From contig JACKEI010000002.1 in NCBI GenBank assembly GCA_020633075.1, positions 1,302,001-1,366,000 of the forward strand: DNA of 64,000 bases. The letters run 5' to 3'. The first letter of the stretch is position 1. Every line of letters starts with the position of its first letter. The position numbers and the translations under genes are program-made. This stretch comes from Sandaracinaceae bacterium (GTDB lineage: Bacteria; Myxococcota_A; Polyangia; Polyangiales; Houyiibacteriaceae). The notes beneath the pieces are model-generated. The model searched no databases and was not told the origin of the DNA. It worked only from the letters and a program-made list of their open reading frames with translations. Of this stretch, positions 51,143-59,996 are shown piece by piece.

Positions 51143-52768
51143 ATGGGCACGATGGCGACCGTCTTTGTAGCCGTGTTTTACGGCGTGATGCTGCTCTCGC
51201 TGGTCTACTTCATCCACAAGGTGATGTGGTTCCTGCGGTTCCGGCAGCTGCAGGCGAGCCTGGCGGCCAACGCGCTGGCCAAGCTGACGGGGCGTGCCGA
51301 GACCACCGTCGTGCGCTTCGAGCAGGGGGCGGACGTCTCCTGGTCGGAGGTCGCCCAGGGGCGCGACCGGAGCCCCATCGACTACGTGAAGCGCATCGAG
51401 GCGCGCCTGCAGGCCATGATGGACGAGCTCACGTCCAGTCGCCGCGCCCGTGTCGACGACTTCGTGGCGTCCCTCGACGAGAACCCCACGACGCCCCGCG
51501 AGCGGCGCGCGTGCGTGCTGGAGGTGCCGCGGGTGTCGGGCGAGCCGCGTGAGGTGCACATCGACCTACACTTCCCGCCCGTGATCGTGGTGGGGCAGCC
51601 GGACGAGACGCTGTTCAAGCTGGAGGTGCGCTCGCGCTACGGCGTCGCTCCGCGGCTCTTCGCGTTCGTCCTGGGCGCGGCCGACGTGGTCTACGGGTCG
51701 CGCCACGTCATGCGCATCTCTCAGAACGCCAGCGTGCCGGTGGCGGTGCTCATGCGGCGGCTGGGGCTGGTGGTCATCGTCTTGTTGGCGCTCATCGGGG
51801 ACTTCGCCTTCTCCGTGCGCCTGCGCTTGGTGGACTGGGCCGCGCGTGAGGTGGCCCACGGGCTGCGCGTCCCACTGCGCGGCGCGTTCGGGCACTGGCT
51901 GAACGACCACCTGGCCACCGTCCTCGGGCTCAGCCTCTGGTTGCTGCTCTACGGCGCGTTCTACCTGTCGATCTACGTGGTCTTGTTCGTGCGCTCCCAC
52001 CGCAACCTGCGCGAGCTGCGGGCCATGGAGCTGGATCTCCCCCGCGTCACGGCGGACATCGAGGCGCGCCATCGCAACCAGCTCGTGGCGTGGGCGCGTG
52101 AGTACGGGGCCAGCCTGGACGAGGCCACCAACGTCGCCTGCAAGCAAGCGCTCATGCTCATTCAGCGCACGGTGCACAGGCTGCGACGCCGCATCGCGAA
52201 CCGGGCGCTGTTGGCGCAGTCCGACCGGATGGCCGCAGCCTTCTTCGCGAAGCTGCCGGAGTCCAGCAAGGGCTTGCGGGACGTCGCGACGGAGCAGCGT
52301 CACTCACGCTTGCACTACCTCTGGCCGCGCGCGAACGAGATGCAGTACCACGTCCAGCTGGCGCAGTACCGCGAGGCCTTTCAGCAGCTGGAGGCGGGCG
52401 GTCAGCAGCTGCGTGGGCGGCGCCCGGACCCGGTCCAAGCCGAAGAGACCTGGCGCAACCTGGTGCGGCTCGCGCGTATGTTCCCCGAGGTGGTGCCGCC
52501 GGACGCGCTCGAAGAGCTCCGCACGGCTCATGCGCGCATGCTGGAGGCCGTGGCCGCCGAGACGGAGCGTGAGCTCGAGGACCTGGACCGGCGCTTGGAC
52601 GAGCTCGCGCACGGCCTCGGAGAGACGCTGGCTTCCGTGACCCCGGTCGTGGAGAGCATGGTCGACCTCACCAGCGAGGCCATCCGCGAGGAAATGAGCG
52701 AGTACACCTCCGAGATCCTGCGGGTGCGCGAGCTCGCGCGCGTCGAGGCCATGGCCTTCGAGATCTGA
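51143..52768 (+). CDS. Polytopic membrane protein with long cytoplasmic helical C-terminus (unknown)
   Basis: This 541-aa protein has an N-terminal membrane helix (TVFVAVFYGVMLLSLVYFIHKVMWF), a soluble region (about 30-190) and two further membrane helices (LGLVVIVLLALIGDFAF near 215; LATVLGLSLWLLLYGAFYLSIYVVLFV near 270). A long, charged, largely helical and probably coiled-coil region makes up the rest (about 290-541), with repeated Glu/Arg/Leu patterns towards the end (ETERELEDLDRRLDELAHGLGETL). I recognise no family. It is divergent from proS. A second ATG (MATVF) lies 9 nt downstream. Confidence 0.75.
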   Translation: MGTMATVFVAVFYGVMLLSLVYFIHKVMWFLRFRQLQASLAANALAKLTGRAETTVVRFEQGADVSWSEVAQGRDRSPIDYVKRIEARLQAMMDELTSSRRARVDDFVASLDENPTTPRERRACVLEVPRVSGEPREVHIDLHFPPVIVVGQPDETLFKLEVRSRYGVAPRLFAFVLGAADVVYGSRHVMRISQNASVPVAVLMRRLGLVVIVLLALIGDFAFSVRLRLVDWAAREVAHGLRVPLRGAFGHWLNDHLATVLGLSLWLLLYGAFYLSIYVVLFVRSHRNLRELRAMELDLPRVTADIEARHRNQLVAWAREYGASLDEATNVACKQALMLIQRTVHRLRRRIANRALLAQSDRMAAAFFAKLPESSKGLRDVATEQRHSRLHYLWPRANEMQYHVQLAQYREAFQQLEAGGQQLRGRRPDPVQAEETWRNLVRLARMFPEVVPPDALEELRTAHARMLEAVAAETERELEDLDRRLDELAHGLGETLASVTPVVESMVDLTSEAIREEMSEYTSEILRVRELARVEAMAFEI

Positions 52769-52799
52769 CCGCCATTTCATACCGTCTGGAGAGCGCCCC

Positions 52800-52808
52800 T
52801 GATATGCT
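52800..52808 (+). promoter_or_regulatory. Extended -10 element upstream of the HisKA protein gene
   Basis: TGATATGCT, identical to the nadB element, lies 39 nt before the GTG at 52848 and 51 nt before the ATG at 52860, so this transcript would have a conventional-length leader. Confidence 0.42.
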
Positions 52809-52859
52809 GTCGGGCGAGCCGTCCTCCCCGCTGTCCGCAGCCCGCCCGTGCCCCTCCCC

Positions 52860-54863
52860 ATGAAGCCCTCCCCCGCAGCCTACGTGTTCGACCACGACGC
52901 GGACCGGCGTGCGCGCGCCGTGGCCTCACTGGGGACCACGGGCTTGGTGGAGGTCAGCACCCTCGACGAGCTGGCGGCGCTGCTCGCCGAGGACACGGAG
53001 CCGCCTTCCGTGGTCATCCTGCCGGCGGACGCTCAGGTGCTCGCCAGCGTGCGTGAGGAGCTGCAGGAGCGCGTGACGACGCTGGTGTTGCTCGACGGAG
53101 AGCCCGACGCGCCGGAGGACTGGCTCGCGCTGGGCGCGACAGACGTGCTCCTCGCGCCGCTCACGGTCGCGCAGTGGCAGGCGCGTGCGAGGCTGGCACG
53201 TCGGGGGCACCTCGAGCGCCTGCGCCTGGCCGAGGCTGCGAACGACGCCGAGACGCTCCTCGAGCTCACGCAGCGCCTGACGTCGTCGCTCGACTTCCGC
53301 GACATCCTGTTCTCGGTGGTCCGGCGCGTGGCGCGGGCGATCGGGTCGGCGCGCATCTCCATCGTGCTGGCTCCCGACACGGAAGGCTCCGCACCCGACG
53401 AGACGGGCTACGTGATGGTGGCGAGCGACGACGAGACGCTCACCAACCTGGCCATCGACCTGGCCGACTACCCGGAGATCCGCGAGGTGCTGCGTGAGCG
53501 GCAGCCGCTCACCATCGACGACGTGCGCACGCACCCCGTGCTCGCGGGGGTCAACGTGGCGCAGGACCTCGGCGCCATGGTCCTCATCCCGATCGTGTGG
53601 GAGACGCAGGCCATCGGGGTGTTCTTCCTCCGCCTCGAGACACCGCACCGGGTGCTGCTGCCCCGTGAGATGCGCTACTGCCAAGCGGTGGCCAACGCGA
53701 CGGCCGTGGCGCTGCGCAACGCGCGGGTCATGCAGTCTCTTCGCGACCACACCCAAGAGGTCACCTTCGCGCGCTTCGAAGCCGAGCGGCGCCTGGCTGG
53801 CCTCGAGCGCTACGCCGAGCTCTTCGCGTCGGCCGCGGAGGGCATCGCCGTGCTGGCGTCCGACGGCACGCTCCTGTTCGCCAACCCCCGGGCGCACGAG
53901 ATGCTGGGCTACTCGGCGGACGAGATGAAGGGCCTCGCCATCAAGGGTCTGGTCAGCGAGGCGGAGCGCGAGCGCACCCGTGCGCTCTGGGACGGGTTCT
54001 CGGCGGGCGTCTATCCACGCGGTGCAGACATCCGCTTCCGCCGCAGGGACGGCGAAGAGGTCATCCTCAACTGCTCGTTCGCGGCGCTCGCCATCGGAGA
54101 CGCGACGGTGCTCGTGTCGTGTCAGGACGTCACGGTGCAGCGGCAGACCGAGGCCGAGCTGATCAAGACGATGGAGTTCCTGGAGTCGCTCATCGACGCC
54201 AGCGTCGACGGGATCGTGGCGGGGGACATGGACGGCAACATCGTCCTCTTCAACCCCAGCGCGGAGCGCATTTACGGGTACCGCGCGGCGGACGTGGTGG
54301 GGCGCATGAACCTCGCCGACCTCTACGACGGCGAGGGCTGGAACCTGGTGCGCGAGCGCCTGATGTCGGGCAGCCACGGCGGCTTCGGCCGGCTGGTGCC
54401 GACGCGGGTGGACGCCAAGGGGTCGGACGGCGAGCAGATCCCGATCCAGATCTCGGCCGCGCTCATCTTCGAGCGCGGGGAGCCGGTGGCCACCTTCGGC
54501 ATCTTCACGGACCTGCGCGAGCGGCTACGCACCCAGCAGCGCCTCGCCGAGGTTCACCAGAAGCTCGAGCACACGGAGCGCCAGGCCGTACTGGCCGAGC
54601 TCGCGGGCACGGCCGCGCACGAGCTCAACCAGCCGCTGACGAGCATCATGGCCTACGCGGAGCTCCTGGAGCGCAAGCTGACGCCCGGGACGGCGGAGCA
54701 CCGCGCGGCGGGCACCATGGTCAGCGAAGCCCAGCGCATGGCGGACATCGTCCGCAAGATCGGGCGCGTGACCAAGTACGAGACGCGCAGCTACGTGGGT
54801 GAGCAGAAGATCCTGGACCTGGACCGCGCGTCGTCGCGGGGGTCCAGCCCCGGCGACGAGTGA
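52860..54863 (+). CDS. Pseudo-receiver / GAF / PAS / PAS / HisKA protein without an ATPase domain
   Basis: This 667-aa cytoplasmic protein has a receiver-like N-terminus (about 1-110) with no convincing phospho-acceptor Asp. A GAF domain follows (about 130-280; FRDILFSVVRRVARAIGSARISIVLAP, LIPIVWETQAIGVFFLRL), then two PAS domains (about 305-420 and 425-545) and a HisKA dimerisation helix pair (about 575-640; AELAGTAAHELNQPLTSIMAYAELL, with His in the H-box). The protein ends about 45 residues later. The N, G1, F and G2 boxes of HATPase_c are absent, and only 31 nt separate it from the convergent gene. GTG 52848 is an alternative start. Confidence 0.85.
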   Translation: MKPSPAAYVFDHDADRRARAVASLGTTGLVEVSTLDELAALLAEDTEPPSVVILPADAQVLASVREELQERVTTLVLLDGEPDAPEDWLALGATDVLLAPLTVAQWQARARLARRGHLERLRLAEAANDAETLLELTQRLTSSLDFRDILFSVVRRVARAIGSARISIVLAPDTEGSAPDETGYVMVASDDETLTNLAIDLADYPEIREVLRERQPLTIDDVRTHPVLAGVNVAQDLGAMVLIPIVWETQAIGVFFLRLETPHRVLLPREMRYCQAVANATAVALRNARVMQSLRDHTQEVTFARFEAERRLAGLERYAELFASAAEGIAVLASDGTLLFANPRAHEMLGYSADEMKGLAIKGLVSEAERERTRALWDGFSAGVYPRGADIRFRRRDGEEVILNCSFAALAIGDATVLVSCQDVTVQRQTEAELIKTMEFLESLIDASVDGIVAGDMDGNIVLFNPSAERIYGYRAADVVGRMNLADLYDGEGWNLVRERLMSGSHGGFGRLVPTRVDAKGSDGEQIPIQISAALIFERGEPVATFGIFTDLRERLRTQQRLAEVHQKLEHTERQAVLAELAGTAAHELNQPLTSIMAYAELLERKLTPGTAEHRAAGTMVSEAQRMADIVRKIGRVTKYETRSYVGEQKILDLDRASSRGSSPGDE

Positions 54864-54894
54864 CGCCCGCCGAGGCTGGCTCGCTGGTGTTCGC

Positions 54895-57048
54895 TCAGCG
54901 CGCGATCTCGATCTGCAGCGCCGCGCCGCGTGCCGAGACGCGGTACGCCGGCGACTGACCCGCCACGAACTCCACCGTGAGCGTGGAGTGGTCCCCGTGG
55001 TTCAGGATGTGACTGCGGGCGACCATCGGGTGGTTGCGGCTGATGGTGCGCGCGCCGCTGATGGCCAGCGCGTCCGGGATGTCCACCACGAAGCCGTTGC
55101 CCTCCGCCCTGCCGCGCAGCGTGCGCACGGGGACGCTCATGGTGATCTCGAAGCTGCGGCCGTTGTTCACCGACTCGGCGCCGAAGGTGCGCCCCTCTTG
55201 GACGGGCGCGCTTGCAGCAGCCTCTTCGGCGTAGGGCGAGTCGCTGGGGACAGTGCCGGGCTCTTGCGGGCGCTCCTCGCCCAGCGTGGGGTAGGTGGGC
55301 TCCGCCAGGGGTCCGGGTGTGGGACCAGCGGGGGCAGCGGGCTCGGCGGGGGCAACGGCCACCGGCTCCACCGGGGCCGCGGGCGTCGGCGCGACGTACG
55401 GAGAGACGGCGGCGCTCGGGGGCGGGGGCGTGTTGCTGGTGGTGGAAGGTGCGGTCGTGCTCTCGGTGGGAGCGCTCAGCTCGTCATCCGACGACAGCGC
55501 CCACACCGTGGTCGCCACCAGGGCAAACGCGACGACCGAGAGCACCGCAGTGCGCCGTTGAGGCCGGGGCTCGGACTGCGGAGCCTGCGGGGCGTGTGTC
55601 GCGCCCGGGCGCACGGTGGCGCCGAGCCGAGACTGCTGGCGGCGCACTGGCCGCCCCGAGCGAGTGGTGCGGGGCGCCTGCCCCGTCCGCAGCTGCGTGA
55701 CGGTCGCGCTGGCGCGGCGTCCGAGCGTCTTGAGGGCGGGCATGGCCTTGGCCCGCAGCGCACCCGCGAGCACCATGAGCTGCGCCCAGAGCGCCCGCAG
55801 CGCCGGGAGCAGGCCGCGAACACCACCTGCGGCCAGCGCGCGCGCGCGGCTGGTCACGGGCGCCGCGCGCTCGCTGAGCTGGCGCGTGCGCGTCCGCAGC
55901 ATGAACGACAGGCGGTCCACGGGGGAGTCGCCCACGGGGCCCTCGACAGCGCTCTCCGCGCTGCTGGCTCGTGGCGTCTCGTGGCGCACGTAGCTGGCGC
56001 CATCCAACAGCTCGTCCAGCTCGTCCAGCTCGTCGGCCGACAGCTCGTCTGCGGCGTCGAGCGCGTCCGGCACGCTGGCGGCCCGCGGCGCGTGAGAGGG
56101 GCGCGCGTCCACGATGCGAGCCGGCGGGACCGACGAGTGGCGTGCGTCCTCGAGGGCCATCCCGACGCGCAGCGACTCGGGGGCTTCTTGCTCGTCGCCG
56201 ACGTCCGCGACGAGCGCGTCGGCGTCGTCCATGTCCGGCAGCGTGTCGAGCGGGCTCCGCAGCTCGGTCTTCGCGAAGGCCGCGTCGCTGTGCACGCGCG
56301 CCTCGGCGACCGCTACGGGCTCGTCGCCAGGCAGGCTCGCTTCGTCGCCGAAGAGCACCGTCAGGACCAGCCGCGGGGCGCCGTCCACCACGCGCAGCTC
56401 GACGCTCGCGAGCTTGCCCTTGGGGCCGTCTTCGATGGCGGCGATCCCCGTGCCCAAGCACAGGAAGGGGAGGACCTGCTCCACCACGAGCGCGTCATGG
56501 GTGGCCTGGACCACGGACGCGGCGACGGGGCTCGCGACGCCGTCGATGTGCAGACGGATGGTGTCTGGAATGGCCGACCGCTTGGGCGCCTCTGGGGGCG
56601 CCTCGTGCGGGCTGTATGCGTCCGCGACGCGCGCGGCGTAGCCCGGATCGGAGTCGTCCACGTAGCCGCCGTCGGAGTCGCCGGGGTCCGAGTCGTCCCA
56701 GCCCTCACGGGCGCGGTGAGCGTCCACGTAGTCGCGGATGCGCTCCTCGTCGAGGCGCGCGATGTCCACGAAGCGCAGCCCGAACTCCCCGGCGTAGGGG
56801 CCGCTGTGTTGCGCCCAGACGACCTCGCAGTCGGCTTCGATCGACTGACCGTCCGGCATGGGGAAGGCGCAGCGCATCTCCGTGCCCACCTCGGGCAGGA
56901 TGGAGGCGCGCAGCGAGAGCCCGCCTTCCGCGATGTTCACGGCGTCGGCGGGTGCCGTCTCGCCGTACTCGACGAAGGAGACCTCGACGATCCCTTGGTC
57001 CATCGGCACGCGCTGCGCGTGCGACCTGCGCTCGATCTGTGGTTGCAT
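54895..57048 (-). CDS. PilZ-like / TM / AMIN-domain protein
   Basis: This 717-aa protein has an N-terminal PilZ-like domain (about 1-105; ERRSHAQR, VNIAEGGLSLRA, EFGLRFVDI), a long acidic and Ala-rich middle region, one membrane helix (about 497-516; LSVVAFALVATTVWAL) and a Pro/Ala-rich periplasmic linker. A C-terminal AMIN domain follows (about 620-717; SFEITMSVPVRTLRGRAEGNGFVVDIPDAL, HSTLTVEFVAGQSPAYRV). PilZ domains bind cyclic-di-GMP, and AMIN domains bind peptidoglycan or localise pilus secretins. Here the PilZ motifs are degenerate (RxxxxR for RxxxR; NxAxxG for D/NxSxxG). GAGG precedes the ATG at 57048. Confidence 0.8.
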   Translation of the reverse strand: MQPQIERRSHAQRVPMDQGIVEVSFVEYGETAPADAVNIAEGGLSLRASILPEVGTEMRCAFPMPDGQSIEADCEVVWAQHSGPYAGEFGLRFVDIARLDEERIRDYVDAHRAREGWDDSDPGDSDGGYVDDSDPGYAARVADAYSPHEAPPEAPKRSAIPDTIRLHIDGVASPVAASVVQATHDALVVEQVLPFLCLGTGIAAIEDGPKGKLASVELRVVDGAPRLVLTVLFGDEASLPGDEPVAVAEARVHSDAAFAKTELRSPLDTLPDMDDADALVADVGDEQEAPESLRVGMALEDARHSSVPPARIVDARPSHAPRAASVPDALDAADELSADELDELDELLDGASYVRHETPRASSAESAVEGPVGDSPVDRLSFMLRTRTRQLSERAAPVTSRARALAAGGVRGLLPALRALWAQLMVLAGALRAKAMPALKTLGRRASATVTQLRTGQAPRTTRSGRPVRRQQSRLGATVRPGATHAPQAPQSEPRPQRRTAVLSVVAFALVATTVWALSSDDELSAPTESTTAPSTTSNTPPPPSAAVSPYVAPTPAAPVEPVAVAPAEPAAPAGPTPGPLAEPTYPTLGEERPQEPGTVPSDSPYAEEAAASAPVQEGRTFGAESVNNGRSFEITMSVPVRTLRGRAEGNGFVVDIPDALAISGARTISRNHPMVARSHILNHGDHSTLTVEFVAGQSPAYRVSARGAALQIEIAR

Positions 57049-57150
57049 GCTTTGCCTCGTTGGAGCCGGTGCTCCGCACGAGACCCATTTCAGAACGGGC
57101 GTCTGGGGTCCAGTTTTCGGCAAACGGTCCAGCCATGCCGGCCTGTCATG

Positions 57151-57195
57151 CGCCAGAAACGAGACGCCCCCCGCGGAGGAGTCCGCAGAGGGCGC
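57151..57195 (-). terminator. Intrinsic terminator downstream of sodB
   Basis: On the minus strand GCGCCC-TC-TGCGGA-CTCC-TCCGCG-GG-GGGCGT forms a long stem interrupted by one small internal loop, followed by CTCGTTTC. It lies 60 nt after the sodB stop and before the PilZ-AMIN gene on the same strand. Confidence 0.65.
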
Positions 57196-57254
57196 ATGTC
57201 CGGCTTGGACAGGGCTCCGTGGCGCGCGTCTTTACGCGCGTCCATCGCCCCGGC

Positions 57255-57836
57255 TCAGCCCGCCAGGTTGGCGTTGGCGAAGTCCCAGTTGACGAGGGAG
57301 TCGAGGAAGGTGTCGATGTACTTGGGGCGCGCGTTGCGGAAGTCCACGTAGTACGCGTGCTCCCAGACGTCGATCGTGAGCAGGGGCTTCTTGTCCGTGG
57401 TCAGCGGCGTCTCGGCGTTGGCGGTCTTGACGATCTCGAGCTTGTCGCCGCTCTTGACCAGCCAGGCCCAGCCCGAGCCGAACTGCGTGGCGGCGGCCGC
57501 GGCGAACTGCTCGCGGAACGCCGCGTAGCTGCCGAAGCTGCCGTTGATGGCGTCTGCGATGGCGCCCGTGGGCTCGCCGCCGCCGCCGGGCTTCATGCTG
57601 TTCCAGTAGAAGGTGTGGTTCCACACCTGCGCCGCGTTGTTGAACACGCCGCCCGACGAGCTCTTCACGATCTCCTCGAGGCTCTGGTTCTCCTGCGGCG
57701 TGCCGGCGATGAGCTTGTTCAGGTTGGTGACGTACGCGGCGTGGTGCTTGCCGTGATGATAGTCGAGCGTCTCTTCGCTGATGTGGGGAGCGAGCGCGTT
57801 CTTGGCCCAGGGCAGGGCGGGGAGTTCGATAGCCAT
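57255..57836 (-). CDS. sodB: Superoxide dismutase (Fe type)
   Basis: This 193-aa enzyme disproportionates superoxide. Metal ligands are visible as His in LDYHHGKHH, His in NNAAQVWNHTFYW, and Asp and His in DVWEHAYYVDF. The segments AAQVWNHTFYWNSM and TQFGSGWAWL favour the iron form. There is no signal peptide, so it is cytoplasmic. The ATG at 57836 has GGAGG at good spacing; the longer open frame upstream is not used. A strong terminator follows. It is divergent from the XRE-cupin regulator, with a shared 99-nt promoter region. Confidence 0.95.
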   Translation of the reverse strand: MAIELPALPWAKNALAPHISEETLDYHHGKHHAAYVTNLNKLIAGTPQENQSLEEIVKSSSGGVFNNAAQVWNHTFYWNSMKPGGGGEPTGAIADAINGSFGSYAAFREQFAAAAATQFGSGWAWLVKSGDKLEIVKTANAETPLTTDKKPLLTIDVWEHAYYVDFRNARPKYIDTFLDSLVNWDFANANLAG

Positions 57837-57898
57837 GTGTTCCTCCAGAGTTGGGAGAGGAAACCTAGAGATCTCGGGCCCGCGGATCAAGCCCCCAA

Positions 57899-57908
57899 AT
57901 TCTAGAAT
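57899..57908. promoter_or_regulatory. Palindrome in the sodB / XRE-cupin intergenic region
   Basis: ATTCTAGAAT is a perfect 10-bp palindrome in an AT-rich patch, with a further half-site ATTCT at 57919-57923. It may be the operator of the XRE regulator encoded 28 nt away, with effects on sodB. Confidence 0.4.
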
Positions 57909-57935
57909 GTTGATAGGATTCTCCAGGATACCGTC

Positions 57936-58490
57936 ATGAGCCGCAGCTACCTCTCCGAAAACCTCCAGCGCCTGCGGCACGCCGCCGGGCTGACCCAGAA
58001 GTCCCTCGCGATGGCCGCGAACCTACCGCGCGCGACGCTCGCCAGCCTGGAGCAGGGTGAAGCCAACCCACGCTTGGACACGCTCCTGTCGGTCGCGGCG
58101 GCGCTGCAGGTGGGGCTCGACGAGCTCGTGGCAGCCCCTCCGCGCCAGCGCCTGTACAAGGTGAAGGGCGCGGACGCGCGTGAGTACCGCGACGACCATG
58201 GGCGCTACGTCTCCAGGCTGCTGTCACCCATCGCGTCACGGGGCGTGCAGATCCAGCGCGTCACGCTCGCGCCCAAGTGCTCGGCGCCCGGGCGCCCGCA
58301 CCCGCGCGGCTCACAGGAGTTCTTCGTGGTCTTCCAGGGCGAGGCCACGCTCGAGGTGGACGGAGACGAGGTCGTGGTCGAGGCCGGCTCGCTGGTGCAG
58401 TTCCCCGGGCACCTCAAGCACCGCTACATGAACCGGGCGAGCGTGCCCGCCGAGGGGTACTCGCTGGTCATTCTGTCGCTCGAGGGCTGA
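57936..58490 (+). CDS. XRE-family transcriptional regulator with cupin domain
   Basis: This 184-aa protein has an N-terminal helix-turn-helix (about 5-65; LRHAAGLTQKSLAMAANLPRATLASLEQGEANP) and a C-terminal cupin_2 barrel (about 105-180; RPHPRGSQEFFVVFQGEATLEVDGDEVVVEAGSLVQFPGHLKHRY), where metal or small-molecule ligands bind. Such regulators control amine, oxidative or amino-acid metabolism in other bacteria; the ligand here is unknown. AGGA lies about 7 nt before the ATG. Its last 23 nt overlap the 3' end of the convergent cofC gene. Confidence 0.9.
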   Translation: MSRSYLSENLQRLRHAAGLTQKSLAMAANLPRATLASLEQGEANPRLDTLLSVAAALQVGLDELVAAPPRQRLYKVKGADAREYRDDHGRYVSRLLSPIASRGVQIQRVTLAPKCSAPGRPHPRGSQEFFVVFQGEATLEVDGDEVVVEAGSLVQFPGHLKHRYMNRASVPAEGYSLVILSLEG

Positions 58491-59076
58491 GCCCCCGAAA
58501 GCGCCGGTAGTCGTCCTCCGTGTCGACGTCCCCCGCCAAGCCCGGCGTCTCGACGACGAGCGCCGGAAGGCCCAGCGCGGCCGCGCGCGCCCGATGCAGC
58601 GCGAAGCTCCGAGGGTCACCGAAGCACGTGGGGATCCGGTCGGGGGGGCGCGCCACCAGCGCGTTGGTGCCGGCGCCTGCGTAGTCCGGCGCCAAGGCCA
58701 GCTCGGCGTCGGTTCCCAAGAGCAGGTCCAGGTCACCGGCGCAGAGCAGCGGGAGGTCACACATCAGCACCAGCGCCGCCTCGGCGCCGCGCTCCACGGC
58801 GAGCGCGAGCGCGCTGTCCACCACTTCATTCAAGCGCCGCGCTTCGCGAGGGTCCATGAGCGGGGTGTGTCCGCGTGCACGCGTCGCGGCCAGCACCTCC
58901 GGGTCGCTGGAGCTGACGATGACGCCGCTCACCTGCGGGTGAGCCTCCAGCACGCGCAGCACGTGGTCGAAGCAGGCCCGCGCGAAGTGCTCGCGCTCGG
59001 GCTCGGGGAGGGCGCTCGCCAGCCGCGACTTCGCACGGGCGAAGGCCTTGACCGGGACCACGGCCGTGTAGGTCAT
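58468..59076 (-). CDS. cofC: 2-phospho-L-lactate / phosphoenolpyruvate guanylyltransferase (CofC/FbiD)
   Basis: This 202-aa nucleotidyltransferase activates 2-phospho-L-lactate or PEP with GTP for coenzyme F420 side-chain assembly. It shows the family N-terminus AVVPVKAFARAKSRLA, the Asp of VLMCDLPLL, the GTNALVARPPD segment, CFGDPRSFALHRARA and a final DVDTEDDYRRF. It is the last gene of a four-gene operon and overlaps cofD by 4 nt. Bacterial members usually prefer PEP, but the choice of substrate cannot be read from the sequence. Confidence 0.93.
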   Translation of the reverse strand: MTYTAVVPVKAFARAKSRLASALPEPEREHFARACFDHVLRVLEAHPQVSGVIVSSSDPEVLAATRARGHTPLMDPREARRLNEVVDSALALAVERGAEAALVLMCDLPLLCAGDLDLLLGTDAELALAPDYAGAGTNALVARPPDRIPTCFGDPRSFALHRARAAALGLPALVVETPGLAGDVDTEDDYRRFRGLSPRATE

Positions 59077-59996
59077 GGCAGGGCCGCCGCAAAGGCGAGC
59101 AGCTCGCGGGCCAGACGCTCGCGGTCGTGCTCGTCGCCCATCACGGTGCGGGTCTCGAGGCTCGGCAGCGTCAGGCCCTCCGCGTCGCCGTGCTCCACCA
59201 CCATTCCGTCGAGTAGTCCCTGGTAGTGTCGGGCGATGGCCGCCGCACTCGCGGGAGCGCCGGTGAGGTCCGGGATCATCGTCCCGAGGGGGCCCTTCAC
59301 GGCCGCGCCCCCAACGATGGGGCTGAGGGCGACGCAGCGGGTGTCGGCGACGCGCTCGCGCACCCCCGCGAGCTCCATGATCGGATCGATGGAGACGTAC
59401 GGGTTGCTCGGGCAGAGGACCACCAAGTCCGCCGCGTCCAACGCCGCCAGCACCGCACAGGTGGCCTGCCCCTGCCCCTCGCGGACCACGCGCGACACGC
59501 GCGGTGCGGCGCGGCGGCCCACCAGCCAGTCCTGGAACGCCAGGCGCTCTCCCTCTTGCGTGTCGATGAAGGTGCGCCGCTCACCGTCGGTCATGGGCAG
59601 GAGGCGCGTGCTCACGCCGAGGCTCGCGCACAGCTCCGCCGTGACCTCCGTCAGGGACGCGCCCGCGTGCAAGCGTGTCGTCCGTGCCAGGTGCGTGCCC
59701 AGGTCGCGGTCCCCCAGCGCGAACCAGGTCGGCCCGCCGTAGCGCCCGACCATCTCCATCGCCCGGAAGCTCTCGTCGGCCAGACCCCAGCCCCGCGCGC
59801 GATCGCCCAGGCCCGCGAGCGTGTACATCAGCGTGTCCAGGTCTGGGCACACGCGCAGCCCGAGGTGCGTCAGGTCGTCTCCCGTGTTCACGACCACGGT
59901 GAGCGCGTCCGCGGGCAGCGCGCGCGCCAGCCCCTGGGCCAGCCGTGAGCCACCGACACCGCCGGCCAGCGCGACCACGCGAGCGTGCTGGCTCAT
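59073..59996 (-). CDS. cofD: 2-phospho-L-lactate transferase (CofD/FbiA)
   Basis: This 307-aa enzyme joins the activated three-carbon unit to the deazaflavin Fo, giving F420-0 or its dehydro form. Family motifs are [17 protein letters not shown] at the N-terminus, [34 protein letters not shown]-like [12 protein letters not shown], and [18 protein letters not shown]. It overlaps cofE upstream and cofC downstream by 4 nt each, so the proteins are made from one coupled transcript. Fo itself must come from a CofG/CofH or FbiC enzyme outside the window. Confidence 0.95.
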   Translation of the reverse strand: MSQHARVVALAGGVGGSRLAQGLARALPADALTVVVNTGDDLTHLGLRVCPDLDTLMYTLAGLGDRARGWGLADESFRAMEMVGRYGGPTWFALGDRDLGTHLARTTRLHAGASLTEVTAELCASLGVSTRLLPMTDGERRTFIDTQEGERLAFQDWLVGRRAAPRVSRVVREGQGQATCAVLAALDAADLVVLCPSNPYVSIDPIMELAGVRERVADTRCVALSPIVGGAAVKGPLGTMIPDLTGAPASAAAIARHYQGLLDGMVVEHGDAEGLTLPSLETRTVMGDEHDRERLARELLAFAAALP

